From Balanoglossus misakiensis (taxonomy: Eukaryota > Hemichordata), in NCBI GenBank assembly GCA_040954595.2, contig CM082585.2:3534001-3598000 (forward strand): DNA of 64,000 bases. The letters run 5' to 3'. The position numbers and the translations under genes are program-made. The notes below the pieces were generated by a model. It ran no database searches and was not told the DNA's origin. It worked only from the letters and a program-made list of their open reading frames with translations. This document shows, piece by piece, positions 34,546 through 48,100 of this stretch. Position 1 is the stretch's first letter. The number at the start of each line of letters is the position of its first letter.

Positions 34546-37057
34546 AAGGGAACTCGTGGTGTCGTTCATTAAACAGGCGTGGTATATAACGCTTAGGGAT
34601 AGGAGAAGGGCGGGCGGAAAGTGGTCGTGTGTCTGAGCTTCCCCGGCGAGACCACGCACAAATCCCCGCCGAGTTAGAAAGGGAACTCGTGGTGTCTTCA
34701 TTAAGCAGGCGTGGTATATAACGCATAGGGATATGAGAAGAGCGGGCGGATAGCCGTCGTGTGCCTGAGCTTCCCCGGCGAGACCACGCACAAATCCCCG
34801 CCGAGTTAGAAAGGGAACTCTCAGTGTCGTTCATTAAGCGGGCGTGGTATATAACGCATAGGGATAGGAGAAGGGCGGGCGGAAAGCGGTCGTGTGTCTG
34901 AGCTTCTCCGGCGAGACCTCGCACAAATCCCCGACGAGATAGAAAGGGAACTCGCGGTGTCGTTCATTAAGCAGGCGTGGTATATAACGCATAGGGATAG
35001 GAGAAGGGCGGGCGGAAAGCCGTCGTGTTTCTGAGCTTCTCCGGCGAGACCTCGCACAAATCCCCGCCGAGTTAGAAAGGGAATTCGCGGTGTCGTTCAT
35101 TAAGCAGGCGTGGTATATAACGCATAGGGATAGGAGAAGGGCGGGCGGAAAGCGGTCGTGTGTCTGAGCTTCCCCGGCGAGACCTCGCACAAATCCCCGA
35201 CGAGTTAGAAAGGGAACTCGTGGTGTCGTTCATTAAACAGGCGTGGTATATAACGCATAGGGATAGGAGAAGGGCGGGCGGAAAGCGGTCGTGTGTCTGA
35301 GCTACCCCGGCGAGACCTCGCACAAATCACGCCGAGTTAGAAAGGGAACTCGTGGTGTCGTTCATTAAACAGGCGTGGTATATAACGCATAGGGATAGGA
35401 GAAGGGCGGGCGGAAAGCGGTCGTGTGTCTGAGCTTCTCCGGCGAGACCTCGCACAATTCCCCGACGAGATAGAAAGGGAACTCGCGGTGTCGTTCATTA
35501 AGCAGGCGTGGTATATAACGCATAGGGATAGGAGAAGGGCGGGCGGAAAGCCGTCGTGTGTCTGAGCTTCTCCGGCGAGACCTCGCACAAATCCCCGCCG
35601 AGTTAGAAAGGGAACTCGCGGTGTCGTTCATTAAGCAGGCGTGGTATATAACGCATAGCGATAGGAGAAGGGCGGGCGGAAAGCGGTCGTGTGTCTGAGC
35701 TTCTCCGGCGAGACCTCGCACAAATCCCCGACGAGTTAGAAAGGGAACTCGTGGTGTCGTTCATTAAACAGGCGTGGTATATAACGCATAGGGATAGGAG
35801 AAGGGCGGGCGGAAAGCGGTCGTGTGTCTGAGCTTCTCCGGCGAGACCTCGCACAAATCCCCGGCGAGTTAGAAAGGGAACTCGCAGTGTCGTTCATTAA
35901 GCAGGCGTGGTATATAACGCATAGGGATAGGAGAAGGGCGGGCGGAAAGCGGTCGTGTGTCTGAGCTTCTCCGGCGAGACCTCGCACAAATCCCCGACGA
36001 GTTAGAAAGGGAACTCGTGGTGTCGTTCATTAAACAGGCGTGGTATATAACGCATAGGGATAGGAGAAGGGCGGGCGGAAAGCGGTCATGTGTCTGAGCT
36101 ACCCCGGCGAGACCTCGCACAAATCCCCGACGAGTTAGAAAGGGAACTCGTGGTGTCGTTCATTAAACAGGCGTGGTATATAACGCATAGGGATAGGAGA
36201 AGGCCGGGCGGAAAGCGGTCGTGTGTCTGAGCTTCCCCGGCGAGACCTCGCACAAATCCCCGACGAGTTAGAAAGGGAACTCGTGGTGTCGTTCATTAAA
36301 CAGGCGTGGTATATAACGCATAGGGATAGGAGAAGGGCGGGCGGAAAGCGGTCGTGTGTCTGAGCTACCCCGGCGAGACCTCGCACAAATCACGCCGAGT
36401 TAGAAAGGGAACTCGTGGTGTCGTTCATTAAACAGGCGTGGTATATAACGCATAGGGATAGGAGAAGGGCGGGCGGATAGCCGTCGTGTGCCTGAGCTTC
36501 CCCGGCGAGACCACGCACAAATCCCCGCCGAGTTAGAAAGGGAACTCTCAGTGTCGTTCATTAAGCGGGCGTGGTATATAACGCATAGGGATAGGAGAAG
36601 GGCGGGCGGAAAGTGGTCGTGTGTCTGAGCTTCTCCGGCGAGACCTCGCACAAATCCCCGACGAGTTAGAAAGAGAACTCGCAGTGTCGTTCATTAAGCA
36701 GGCGTGGTATATAACGAATAGGGATAGGAGAAGGGCGGGCGAAAAGCGGTCGTGTGTCTGAGCTTCTCCGGCGAGACCTCGCACAAATCCCCGGCGAGTT
36801 AGAAAGGGAACTCGCGGTGTCGTTCATTAAACAGGCGTGGTATATAACGCATAGCATATAGGGATAGGAGAAGGGCGGGCGGAAAGCGGTCGTGTGTCTG
36901 AGCTTCCCCGGCGAGACCTCGCACAAATCCCCGACGAGTTAGAAAGGGAACTCGCTGTGTCGTTCATTAAGCAGGCGTGGTATATAACGCATAGGGATAG
37001 GAGAATGGCGGAAAGCGGTCGTGTGTCTGAGCTTCCCCGGCGAGACCTCGCACAAAT

Positions 37058-37492
37058 GAACGACACCGCGAGTTCCCTTTCTAACTCGGCGGGGATTTGT
37101 GCGAGGTCTCGCCGGAGAAGCTCAGACACACGACCGCTTTCCGCCCGCCCTTCTCCTATCCCTATGCGTTATATACCACGCCTGTTTAATGAAAGACACC
37201 ACGAGTTCCCTTTCTAACTCGGCGTGATTTGTGCGAGGTCTCGCCGGGGTAGCTCAGACACACGACCGCTTTCCGCCCGCCCTTCTCCTATCCCTATGCG
37301 TTATATACCACGCCTGTTTAATGAACGACACCACGAGTTCCCTTTCTAACTCGTCGGGGATTTGTGCGAGGTCTCGCCGGAGAAGCTCAGACACACGACC
37401 GCTTTCCGCCCGCCCTTCTCCTATCCCTAAGCGTTATATACCACGCCTGTTTAATGAACGACACCACGAGTTCCCTTTCTAACTTGTCGGGC
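37058..37492 (-). repeat. Inverted satellite patch 1 (435 bp, balanced)
   Basis: The satellite switches strand at CACAAAT|GAACGACACC and switches back at TTGTCGGGC|ATTAAGCAGG. Flipping bases 37,058-37,492 restores a continuous, correctly phased satellite, with a single mismatch (G for C) at the left join. The un-inverted equivalent at 39,451-39,885 is also exactly 435 bp and carries the same markers: GACAAG, AACGCTTAGG, AAATCACGCC and GTGTCTTTC. The flanks on both sides also align with that region. A 3-bp inverted match (AAT left, ATT right) borders the breakpoints. Confidence 0.95.
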
Positions 37493-40400
37493 ATTAAGCA
37501 GGCGTGGTATATAACGCATAGGGATAGGAGAAGGGCGGGCGGAAAGCGGTCGTGTGTCTCAGCTACCCCGGCGAGACCTCGCACAAATCCCCGCCGAGTT
37601 AGAAAGGGAACTCGCGGTGTCGTTCATCAAGCAGGCGTGGTATATAACGCATAGGGATAGGAGAAGGGCGGGCGGAAAGCGGTCGTGTGTCTGAGCTTCT
37701 CCTGCGAGACCTCACACAAATCCCCGACGAGTTAGAAAGGGAACTCGTGGTGTCGTTCATTAAACAGGCGTGGTATATAACGCATAGGGATAGGAGAAGG
37801 GCGGGCGGAAAGCGGTCGTGTGTCTGAGCTTCCCCGGCGAGACCTCGCACAAATTCCCGACGAGTTAGAAAGGGAACTCGAGGTGTCGTTCATTAAGCAG
37901 GCGTGGTATATAACGCATATGGATAGGAGAATGGCGGAAAGCGGTCGTGTGTCTGAGCTTCCCCGGCGAGACCTCGCACAAATCCCCGACAAGTTAGAAA
38001 GGGAACTCGCAGTGTCGTTCATTAAGCAGGCGTGGAATATAACGCATAGGGATAGGAGAAGGGCGGGCGGAAACGGTCGTGTGTCTGAGCTTCTCCGGCG
38101 AGACCTCGCACAAATCCCCGCCGAGTTAGAAAGGGAACTCGCGGTGTCGTTCATTAATCAGGCGTGGTATATAACGCATAGGGATAGGAGAAGGGCGGGC
38201 GGAAAGCGGTCGTGTGTCTGAGCTTCTCCGGCGAGACCTCGCACAAATCCCCGGCCAGTTAGAAAGGGAACTCGCAGTGTCGTTCATTAAGCAGGCGTGG
38301 TATATAACGCATAGGGATAGGAGAAGGGCGGGCGGAAAGCCGTCGTGTGTCTGAGCTTCTCCGGCGAGACCTCGCACAAATCCCCGGCGAGTTAGAAAGG
38401 GAACTCGCAGTGTCGTTCATTAAGCAGGCGTGGTATATAACGCATAGGGATAGGAGAAGGGCGGGCGGAAAGCGGTCGTGTGTCTGAGCTTCTCCGGCGA
38501 GACCTCGCACAAATCCCCGACGAGTTAGAAAGGGAACTCGTGGTGTCGTTCATTAAACAGGCGTGGTATATAACGCATAGCATATAGGGATAGGAGAAGG
38601 GCGGGCGGAAAGCGGTCGTTTGTCTGAGCTTCCCCGGCGAGACCTCGCACAAATCCCCGACGAGTTAGAAAGGGAACTCGCTGTGTCGTTCATTAAGCAG
38701 GCGTGGTATATAACGCATAGGGATAGGAGAATGGCGGAAAGCGGTCGTGTGTCTGAGCTTCCCCGGCGAGACCTCGCACAAATCCCCGACAAGTTAGAAA
38801 GGGAACTCGTGGTGTCGTTCATTAAACAGGCGTGGTATATAACGCTTAGGGATAGGAGAAGGGCGGGCGGAAAGCGGTCGTGTGTCTGAGCTTCCCCGGC
38901 GAGAACACGCACAAATCCCCGCCGAGTTAGAAAGGGAACTCGTGGTGTCTTCATTAAGCAGGCGTGGTATATAACGCATAGGGATATGAGAAGGGCGGGC
39001 GGAAAGCGGTCGTGTGTCTGAGCTTCTCCGGCGAGACCTCGCACAAATCCCCGCCGAGTTAGAAAGGGAACTCGCGGTGTCGTTCATTAAGCAGGCGTGG
39101 TATATAACGCATAGGGATAGGAGAAGGGCGGGCGGAAAGCGGTCGTGTGTCTGAGCTTCTCCGGCGAGACCTCGCACAAATCCCCGACGAGTTAGAAAGG
39201 GAACTCGTGGTGTCGTTCATTAAACAGGCGTGGTATATAACGCATAGCATATAGGGATAGGAGAAGGGCGGGCGGAAAGCGGTCGTGTGTCTGAGCTTCC
39301 CCGGCGAGACCTCGCACAAATCCCCGACGAGTTAGAAAGGGAACTCGCTGTGTCGTTCATTAAGCAGGCGTGGTATATAACGCATAGGGATAGGAGAATG
39401 GCGGAAAGCGGTCGTGTGTCTGAGCTTCCCCGGCGAGACCTCGCACAAATCCCCGACAAGTTAGAAAGGGAATTCGTGGTGTCGTTCATTAAACAGGCGT
39501 GGTATATAACGCTTAGGGATAGGAGAAGGGCGGGCGGAAAGCGGTCGTGTGTCTGAGCTTCTCCGGCGAGACCTCGCACAAATCCCCGACGAGTTAGAAA
39601 GGGAACTCGTGGTGTCATTCATTAAACAGGCGTGGTATATAACGCATAGGGATAGGAGAAGGGCGGGCGGAAAGCGGTCGTGTGTCTGAGCTACCCCGGC
39701 GAGACCTCGCACAAATCACGCCGAGTTAGAAAGGGAACTCGTGGTGTCTTTCATTAAACAGGCGTGGTATATAACGCATAGGGATAGGAGAAGGGCGGGC
39801 GGAAAGCGGTCGTGTGTCTGAGCTTCTCCGGCGAGACCTCGCACAAATCCCCGCCGAGTTAGAAAGGGAACTCGCGGTGTCGTTCATTAAGCAGGCGTGG
39901 TATATAACGCATAGGGATAGGAGAAGGGCGGGCGGAAAGCGGTCGTGTGTCTGAGCTACCCCGGCGAGACCTCGCACAAATCCCCGCCGAGTTAGAAAGG
40001 GAACTCGCGGTGTCGTTCATCAAGCAGGCGTGGTATATAACGCATAGGGATAGGAGAAGGGCGGGCGGAAAGCGGTCGTGTGTCTGAGCTTCTCCGGCGA
40101 GACCTCGCACAAATCCCCGGCGAGTTAGAAAGGGAACTCGCGGTGTCGTTCATTAAGCAGGCGTGGTATATAACGCATAGGGATAGGAGAAGGGCGGGCG
40201 GAAAGCGGTCGTGTGTCTGAGCTACCCCGGCGAGACCTCGCACAAATCCCCGCCGAGTTAGAAAGGGAACTCGCGGTGTCGTTCATCAAGCAGGCGTGGT
40301 ATATAACGCATAGGGATAGGAGAAGGGCGGGCGGAAAGCGGTCGTGTGTCTGAGCTTCTCCGGCGAGACCTCGCACAAATCCCCGGCGAGTTAGAAAGGG

Positions 40401-43400
40401 AACTCGCGGTGTCGTTCATTAAGCAGGCGTGGTATATAACGCATAGGGATAGGAGAAGGGCGGGCGGAAAGCGGTCGTGTGTCTGAGCTTCTCCGGCGAG
40501 ACCTCGCACAAATCCCCGACGAGTTAGAAAGGGAACTCGTGGTGTCGTTCATTAAACAGGCGTGGTATATAACGCATAGGGATAGGAGAAGGGCGGGCGG
40601 AAAGCGGTCGTGTGTCTGAGCTTCTCCGGCGAGACCTCGCACAAATCCCCGCCGAGTTAGAAAGGGAACTCGCGGTGTCGTTCATTAAGCAGGCGTGGTA
40701 TATAACGCATAGGGATAGGAGAAGGGCGGGCGGAAAGCGGTCGTGTGTCTGAGCTACCCCGGCGAGACCTCGCACAAATCCCCGCCGAGTTAGAAAGGGA
40801 ACTCACGGTGTCGTTCATCAAGCAGGCGTGGTATATAACGCATAGGGATAGGAGAAGGACGGGCGGAAAGCGGTCGTGTATCTGAGCTTCTCCGGCGAGA
40901 CCTCGCACAAATCCCCGCCGAGTTAGAAAGGGAACTCGCGGTGTCGTTCATTAAGCAAGCGTGGTATATAACGCATAGGGATAGGAGAAGGGCGGGCGGA
41001 AAGCGGTCGTGTGTCTGAGCTACCCCGGCGAGACCTCGCACAAATCCCCGCCGAGTTAGAAAGGGAACTCGCGGTGTCGTTCATCAAGCAGGCGTGGTAT
41101 ATAACGCATAGGGATAGGAGAAGGGCGGGCGGAAAGCGGTCGTGTGTCTGAGCTTCTCCGGCGAAACCTCGCACAAATCCCCGACGAGTTAGAAAGGGAA
41201 CTCGTGGTGTCGTTCATTAAACAGGCGTGGTATATAACGCATAGGGATAGGAGAAGGGCGGGCGGAAAGCGTTCGTGTGTCTGAGCTTCCCCGGCGAGAC
41301 CTCGCACAAATCCCCGACGAGTTAGAAAGGGAACTCGAGGTGTCGTTCATTAAGCAGGCGTGGTATATAACGCATATGGATAGGAGAATGGCGGAAAGCG
41401 GTCGTGTGTCTGAGCTTCCTCGGCGAGACCTCGCACAAATCCCCGACAAGTTAGAAAGGGAACTCGCAGTGTCGTTCATTAAGCAGGCGTGGAATATAAC
41501 GCATAGGGATAGGAGAAGGGCGGGCGGAAACGGTCGTGTGTCTGAGCTTCTCCGGCGAGACCTCGCACAAATCCCCGCCGAGTTAGAAAGGGAACTCGCG
41601 GTGTCGTTCATTAATCAGGCGTGGTATATAACGCATAGGGATAGGAGAAGGGCGGGCGGAAAGCGGTCGTGTGTCTGAGCTTCTCCGGCGAGACCTCGCA
41701 CAAATCCCCGGCGAGTTATAAAGGGAACTCGCAGTGTCGTTCATTAAGCAGGCGTGGTATATAACGCATAGGGATAGGAGAAGGGCGGGCGGAAAGCCGT
41801 CGTGTGTCTGAGCTTCTCCGGCGAGACCTCGCACAAATCCCCGCCGAGTTAGAAAGGGAACTCGCGGTGTCGTTCATTAAGCAGGCGTGGTATATAACGC
41901 ATAGGGATAGGAGAAGGGCGGGCGGAAAGCGGTCGTGTGTCTGAGCTTCTCCGGCGAGACCTCGCACAAATCCCCGGCGAGTTAGAAAGGGAACTCGCGG
42001 TGTCGTTCATTAAGCAGGCGTGGTATATAACGCATAGGGATAGGAGAAGGGCGGGCGGAAAGCGGTCGTGTGTCTGAGCTTCTCCGGCGAGACCTCGCAC
42101 AAATCCCCGGCGAGTTAGAAAGGGAACTCGCAGTGTCGTTCATTAAGCAGGCGTGTTATATAACGCATAGGGATAGGAGAAGGGCGGGCGGAAAGCGGTC
42201 GTGTGTCTGAGCTTCTCCGGCGAGACCTCGCACAAATCCCCGACGAGTTAGAAAGGGAACTCGTGGTGTCGTTCATTAAACAGGCGTGGTATATAACGCA
42301 TAGGGATAGGAGAAGGCGGGCGGAAAGCGGTCGTGTGTCTGAGCTTCTCCGGCGAGACCTCGCACAAATCCCCGACGAGTTAGAAAGGGAACTCGTGGTG
42401 TCGTTCATTAAACAGGCGTGGTATATAACGCATAGGGATAGGAGAAGGGCGGGCGGAAAGCGGTCGTGTGTCTGAGCTACCCCGGCGAGACCTCGCACAA
42501 ATCACGCCGAGTTAGAAAGGGAACTCGTGGTGTCGTTCATTAAACAGGCGTGGTATATAACGCATAGGGATAGGAGAAGGGCGGGCGGAAAGCGGTCGTG
42601 TGTCTGAGCTTCTCCGGCGAGACCTCGCACAAATCCCCGCCGAGTTAGAAAGGGAACTCGCGGTGTCGTTCATTAAGCAGGCGTGGTATATAACGCATAG
42701 GGATAGGAGAAGGGCGGGCGGAAAGCGGTCGTGTGTCTGAGCTTCTCCGGCGAGACCTCGCACAAATCCCCGCCGAGTTAGAAAGGGAACTCGCGGTGTC
42801 GTTCATTAAGCAGGCGTGGTATATAACGCATAGGGATAGGAGAAGGGCGGGCGGAAAGCGGTCGTGTGTCTGAGCTACACCGGCGAGACCTCGCACAAAT
42901 CCCCGCCGAGTTAGAAAGGGAACTCGCGGTGTCGTTCATCAAGCAGGCGTGGTATATAACGCATAGGGATAGGAGAAGGGCGGGCGGAAAGCGGTCGTGT
43001 GTCTGAGCTTCTCCGGCGAGACCTCGCACAAATCCCAGACGAGTTAGAAAGGGAACTCGTGGTGTCGTTCATTATGCAGGCGTGGTATATAACGCATAGG
43101 GATAGGAGAAGGGCGGGCGGAAAGCAGTCGTGTGTCTGAGCTACCCCGGCGAGACCTCGCACAAATCCCCGCCGAGTTAGAAAGGGAACTCGCGGTGTCG
43201 TTCATCAAGCAGGCCTGGTATATAACGCATAGGGATAGGAGAAGGGCGGGTGGAAAGCGGTCGTGTGTCTGAGCTTCTCCGGCGAGACCTCGCACAAATC
43301 CCAGACGAGTTAGAAAGGGAACTCGTGGTGTCGTTCATTAAGCAGGCGTGGTATATAACGCATAGGGATAGGAGAAGGGCGGGCGGAAAGCGGTCGTGTG

Positions 43401-43959
43401 TCTGAGCTACCCCGGCGAGACCTCGCACAAATCCCCGCCGAGTAAGAAAGGGAACTCGCGGTGTCGTTCATCAAGCAGGCGTGGTATATAACGCATTGGG
43501 ATAGGAGAAGGGCGGGCGGAAAGCGGTCGTGTGTCTGAGCTTCTCCGGCGAGACCTCGCACAAATCCCCGACGAGTTAGAAAGGGAACTCGTGGTGTCGT
43601 TCATTAAACAGGCGTGGTATATAACGCATAGGGATAGGAGAAGGGCGGGCGGAAAGCGGTCGTGTGTCTGAGCTTCCCCGGCGAGACCTCGCACAAATCC
43701 CCGACGAGTTAGAAAGGGAACTCGCTGTGTCGTTCATTAAGCAGGCGTGGTATATAACGCATAGGGATAGGAGAATGGCGGAAAGCGGTCGTGTGTCTGA
43801 GCTTCCCCGGCGAGACCTCGCACAAATCCCCGACAAGTTAGAAAGGGAACTCGTGGTGTCGTTCATTAAACAGGCGTGGTATATAACGCATAGGGATAGG
43901 AGAAGGGCGGGCGGAAAGCGGTCGTGTGTCTGAGCTACCCCGGCGAGACCTCGCACAAA

Positions 43960-45540
43960 TCACGCCGAGTTAGAAAGGGAACTCGTGGTGTCTTTCATTA
44001 AACAGGCGTGGTATATAACGCATAGGGATAGGAGAAGGGCGGGCGGAAAGCGGTCGTGTGTCTGAGCTTCTCCGGCGAGACCTCGCACAAATCCCCGACG
44101 AGTTAGAAAGGGAACTCGTGGTGTCGTTCATTAAACAGGCGTGGTATATAACGCATAGGGATAGGAGAAGGGCGGGCGGAAAGCGGTCGTGTGTCTGAGC
44201 TTCCCCGGCGAGACCTCGCACAAATTCCCGACGAGTTAGAAAGGGAACTCGAGGTGTCGTTCATTAAGCAGGCGTGGTATATAACGCATATGGATAGGAG
44301 AATGGCGGAAAGCGGTCGTGTGTCTGAGCTTCCCCGGCGAGACCTCGCACAAATCCCCGACAAGTTAGAAAGGGAACTCGCAGTGTCGTTCATTAAGCAG
44401 GCGTGGAATATAACGCATAGGGATAGGAGAAGGGCGGGCGGAAACGGTCGTGTGTCTGAGCTTCTCCGGCGAGACCTCGCACAAATCCCCGCCGAGTTAG
44501 AAAGGGAACTCGCGGTGTCGTTCATTAATCAGGCGTGGTATATAACGCATAGGGATAGGAGAAGGGCGGGCGGAAAGCGGTCGTGTGTCTGAGCTTCTCC
44601 GGCGAGACCTCGCACAAATCCCCGGCCAGTTAGAAAGGGAACTCGCAGTGTCGTTCATTAAGCAGGCGTGGTATATAACGCATAGGGATAGGAGAAGGGC
44701 GGGCGGAAAGCCGTCGTGTGTCTGAGCTTCTCCGGCGAGACCTCGCACAAATCCCCGGCGAGTTAGAAAGGGAACTCGCAGTGTCGTTCATTAAGCAGGC
44801 GTGGTATATAACGCATAGGGATAGGAGAAGGGCGGGCGGAAAGCGGTCGTGTGTCTGAGCTTCTCCGGCGAGACCTCGCACAAATCCCCGACGAGTTAGA
44901 AAGGGAACTCGTGGTGTCGTTCATTAAACAGGCGTGGTATATAACGCATAGCATATAGGGATAGGAGAAGGGCGGGCGGAAAGCGGTCGTGTGTCTGAGC
45001 TTCCCCGGCGAGACCTCGCACAAATCCCCGACGAGTTAGAAAGGGAACTCGCTGTGTCGTTCATTAAGCAGGCGTGGTATATAACGCATAGGGATAGGAG
45101 AATGGCGGAAAGCGGTCGTGTGTCTGAGCTTCCCCGGCGAGACCTCGCACAAATCCCCGACAAGTTAGAAAGGGAACTCGTGGTGTCGTTCATTAAACAG
45201 GCGTGGTATATAACGCTTAGGGATAGGAGAAGGGCGGGCGGAAAGCGGTCGTGTGTCTGAGCTTCCCCGGCGAGACCACGCACAAATCCCCGCCGAGTTA
45301 GAAAGGGAAATCGTGGTGTCTTCATTAAGCAGGCGTGGTATATAACGCATAGGGATATGAGAAGGGCGGGCGGAAAGCGGTCGTGTGTCTGAGCTTCTCC
45401 GGCGAGACCTCGCACAAATCCCCGCCGAGTTAGAAAGGGAACTCGCGGTGTCGTTCATTAAGCAGGCGTGGTATATAACGCATAGGGATAGGAGAAGGGC
45501 GGGCGGAAAGCGGTCGTGTGTCTGACCTACCCCGGCGAGA
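43960..45540 (+). repeat. Further copy of the 37.7-39.1 kb unit order
   Basis: Units from about 44,100 to 45,490 match 37,730-39,120 at an offset of 6,371 bp. Shared markers are AAATTCCCGACGAG, CATATGGATAGG, GCGGAAACGGT, CCCGGCCAGTTAG, CATAGCATATAG (44,950 versus 38,578) and GTGTCTTCATT. This copy lacks the inverted patch. Private changes include TCTGACCTACC near 45,522. Confidence 0.75.
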
Positions 45541-46204
45541 CCTCGCACAAATCCCCGCCGAGTTAGAAAGGGAACTCGCGGTGTCGTTCATCAAGCAGGC
45601 GTGGTATATAACGCATAGGGATAGGAGAAGGGCGGGCGGAAAGCGGTCGTGTGTCTGAGCTTCTCCGGCGAGACCTCGCACAAATCCCCGACGAGTTAGA
45701 AAGGGAACTCGCTGTGTCGTTCATTAAGCAGGCGTGGTATATAACGCATAGGGATAGGAGAATGGCGGAAAGCGGTCGTGTGTCTGAGCTTCCCCGGCGA
45801 GACCTCGCACAAATCCCCGACAAGTTAGAAAGGGAACTCGTGGTGTCGTTCATTAAACAGGCGTGGTATATAACGCTTAGGGATAGGAGAAGGGCGGGCG
45901 GAAAGCGGTCGTGTGTCTGAGCTTCTCCGGCGAGACCTCGCACAAATCCCCGACGAGTTAGAAAGGGAACTCGTGGTGTCATTCATTAAACAGGCGTGGT
46001 ATATAACGCATAGGGATAGGAGAAGGGTGGGCGGAAAGCGGTCGTGTGTCTGAGCTACCCCGGCGAGACCTCGCACAAATCACGCCGAGTTAGAAAGGGA
46101 ACTCGTGGTGTCTTTCATTAAACAGGCGTGGTATATGACGCATAGGGATAGGAGAAGGGCGGGCGGAAAGCGGTCGTGTGTCTGAGCTTCTCCGGCGAGA
46201 CCTC

Positions 46205-48100
46205 GCACAAATCCCCGCCGAGTTAGAAAGGGAACTCGCGGTGTCGTTCATTAAGCAGGCGTGGTATATAACGCATAGGGATAGGAGAAGGGCGGGCGGA
46301 AAGCGGTCGTGTGTCTGAGCTTCTCCGGCGAGACCTCGCACAAATCCCCGGCGAGTTAGAAAGGGAACTCGCAGTGTCGTTCATTAAGCAGGCGTGGTAT
46401 ATAACGCATAGGGATAGGAGAAGGGCGGGCGGAAAGCGGTCGTGTGTCTGAGCTTCTCCGGCGAGACCTCGCACAATTCCCCGACGAGATAGAAAGGGAA
46501 CTCGCGGTGTCGTTCATTAAGCAGGCGTGGTATATAACGCATAGGGATAGGAGAAGGGCGGGCGGAAAGCCGTCGTGTGTCTGAGCTTCTCCGGCGAGAC
46601 CTCGCACAAATCCCCGCCGAGTTAGAAAGGGAACTCGCGGTGTCGTTCATTAAGCAGGCGTGGTATATAACGCATAGGGATAGGAGAAGGGCGGGCGGAA
46701 AGCGGTCGTGTGTCTGAGCTTCTCCGGCGAGACCTCGCACAAATCCCCGGCGAGTTAGAAAGGGAACTCGCAGTGTCGTTCATTAAGCAGGCGTGGTATA
46801 TAACGCATAGGGATAGGAGAAGGGCGGGCGGAAAGCGGTCGTGTGTCTGAGCTTCTCCGGCGAGACCTCGCACAATTCCCCGACGAGATAGAAAGGGAAC
46901 TCGCGGTGTCGTTCATTAAGCAGGCGTGGTATATAACGCATAGGGATAGGAGAAGGGCGGGCGGAAAGCCGTCGTGTGTCTGAGCTTCTCCGGCGAGACC
47001 TCGCACAAATCCCCGCCGAGTTAGAAAGGGAACTCGCGGTGTCGTTCATTAAGCAGGCGTGGTATATAACGCATAGGGATAGGAGAAGGGCGGGCGGAGA
47101 GCGGTCGTGTGTCTGAGCTTCTCCGGCGAGACCTCGCACAAATCCCCGGCGAGTTAGAAAGGGAACTCGCAGTGTCGTTCATCAAGCAGGCGTGGTATAT
47201 AAAGCATAGGGATAGGAGAAGGGCGGGCGGAAAGCGGTCGTGTGTCTGAGCTTCTCCGGCGAGACCTCGCACAAATCCCCGACGAGTTAGAAAGGGAACT
47301 CGTGGTGTCGTTCATTAAACAGGCGTAGTATATAACGCATAGGGATAGGAGAAGGGCGGGCGGAAAGCGGTCGTGTGTCTGAGCTTCTCCGGCGAGACCT
47401 CGCACAAATCCCCGGCGAGTTAGAAAGGGAACTCGCAGTGTCGTTCATTAAGCAGGCGTGGTATATAACGCATAGGGATAGGAGAAGGGCGGGCGGAAAG
47501 CGGTCGTGTGTCTGAGCTTCTCCGGCGAGACCTCGCACAAATCCCCGACGAGTTAGAAAGGGAACTCGTGGTGTCGTTCATTAAACAGGCGTGGTATATA
47601 ACGCATAGGGATAGGAGAAGGGCGGGCGGAAAGCGGTCGTGTGTCTGAGCTTCTCCGGCGAGACCTCGCACAAATCCCCGACGAGTTAGAAAGGGAACTC
47701 GTGGTGTCGTTCATTAAACAGGCGTGGTATATAACGCATAGGGATAGGAGAAGGGCGGGCGGAAAGCGGTCGTGTGTCTGAGCTTCTCCGACGAGACCTC
47801 GCACAAATCCCCGACGAGTTAGAAAGGGAACTCGTGGTGTCGTTCATTAAACAGGCGTGGTATATAACGCATAGGGATAGGAGAAGGGCGGGCGGAAAGC
47901 GGTCGTGTGTCTGAGCTACCCCGGCGAGACCTCGCACAAATCACGCCGAGTTAGAAAGGGAACTCGTGGTGTCGTTCATTAAACAGGCGTGGTATATAAC
48001 GCATAGGGATAGGAAAAGGGCGGGCGGAAAGCGGTCGTGTGTCTGAGCTTCTCCGGCGAGACCTCGCACAAATCCCCGCCGAGTTAGAAAGGGAACTCGC
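46205..48100 (+). repeat. Fragment of the 4,655-bp HOR (matches 27.5-29.3 kb)
   Basis: Unit order and variants match about 27,490-29,350 at an offset of 18,733 bp, including AATTCCCCGACGAGATAG units, GGAGAGCGG, TCTCCGACGAG and AGGAAAAGGGC. It adjoins the second copy of the 12-kb duplication at about 48,150. Private changes include ATATAAAGCATAGG near 47,200 and GGCGTAGTATA near 47,325. Confidence 0.75.

Larger units (their letters stand above)
30485..41668 (+). repeat. Segmental duplication of about 12 kb, first copy
   Basis: This stretch matches 48,150-60,266 unit by unit. The offset is 17,666 bp at the start, 18,065 after three units (399 bp) present only downstream, about 17,933 then 18,465 in the middle, and 18,598 near the end. 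The first copy includes inverted patch 1 and the un-inverted counterpart of that patch at 39,451-39,885. Boundaries are estimated from the last shared variants, such as CATAGGGATAGG versus CATAGGGATGGATAGG at the left end. Confidence 0.8.
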
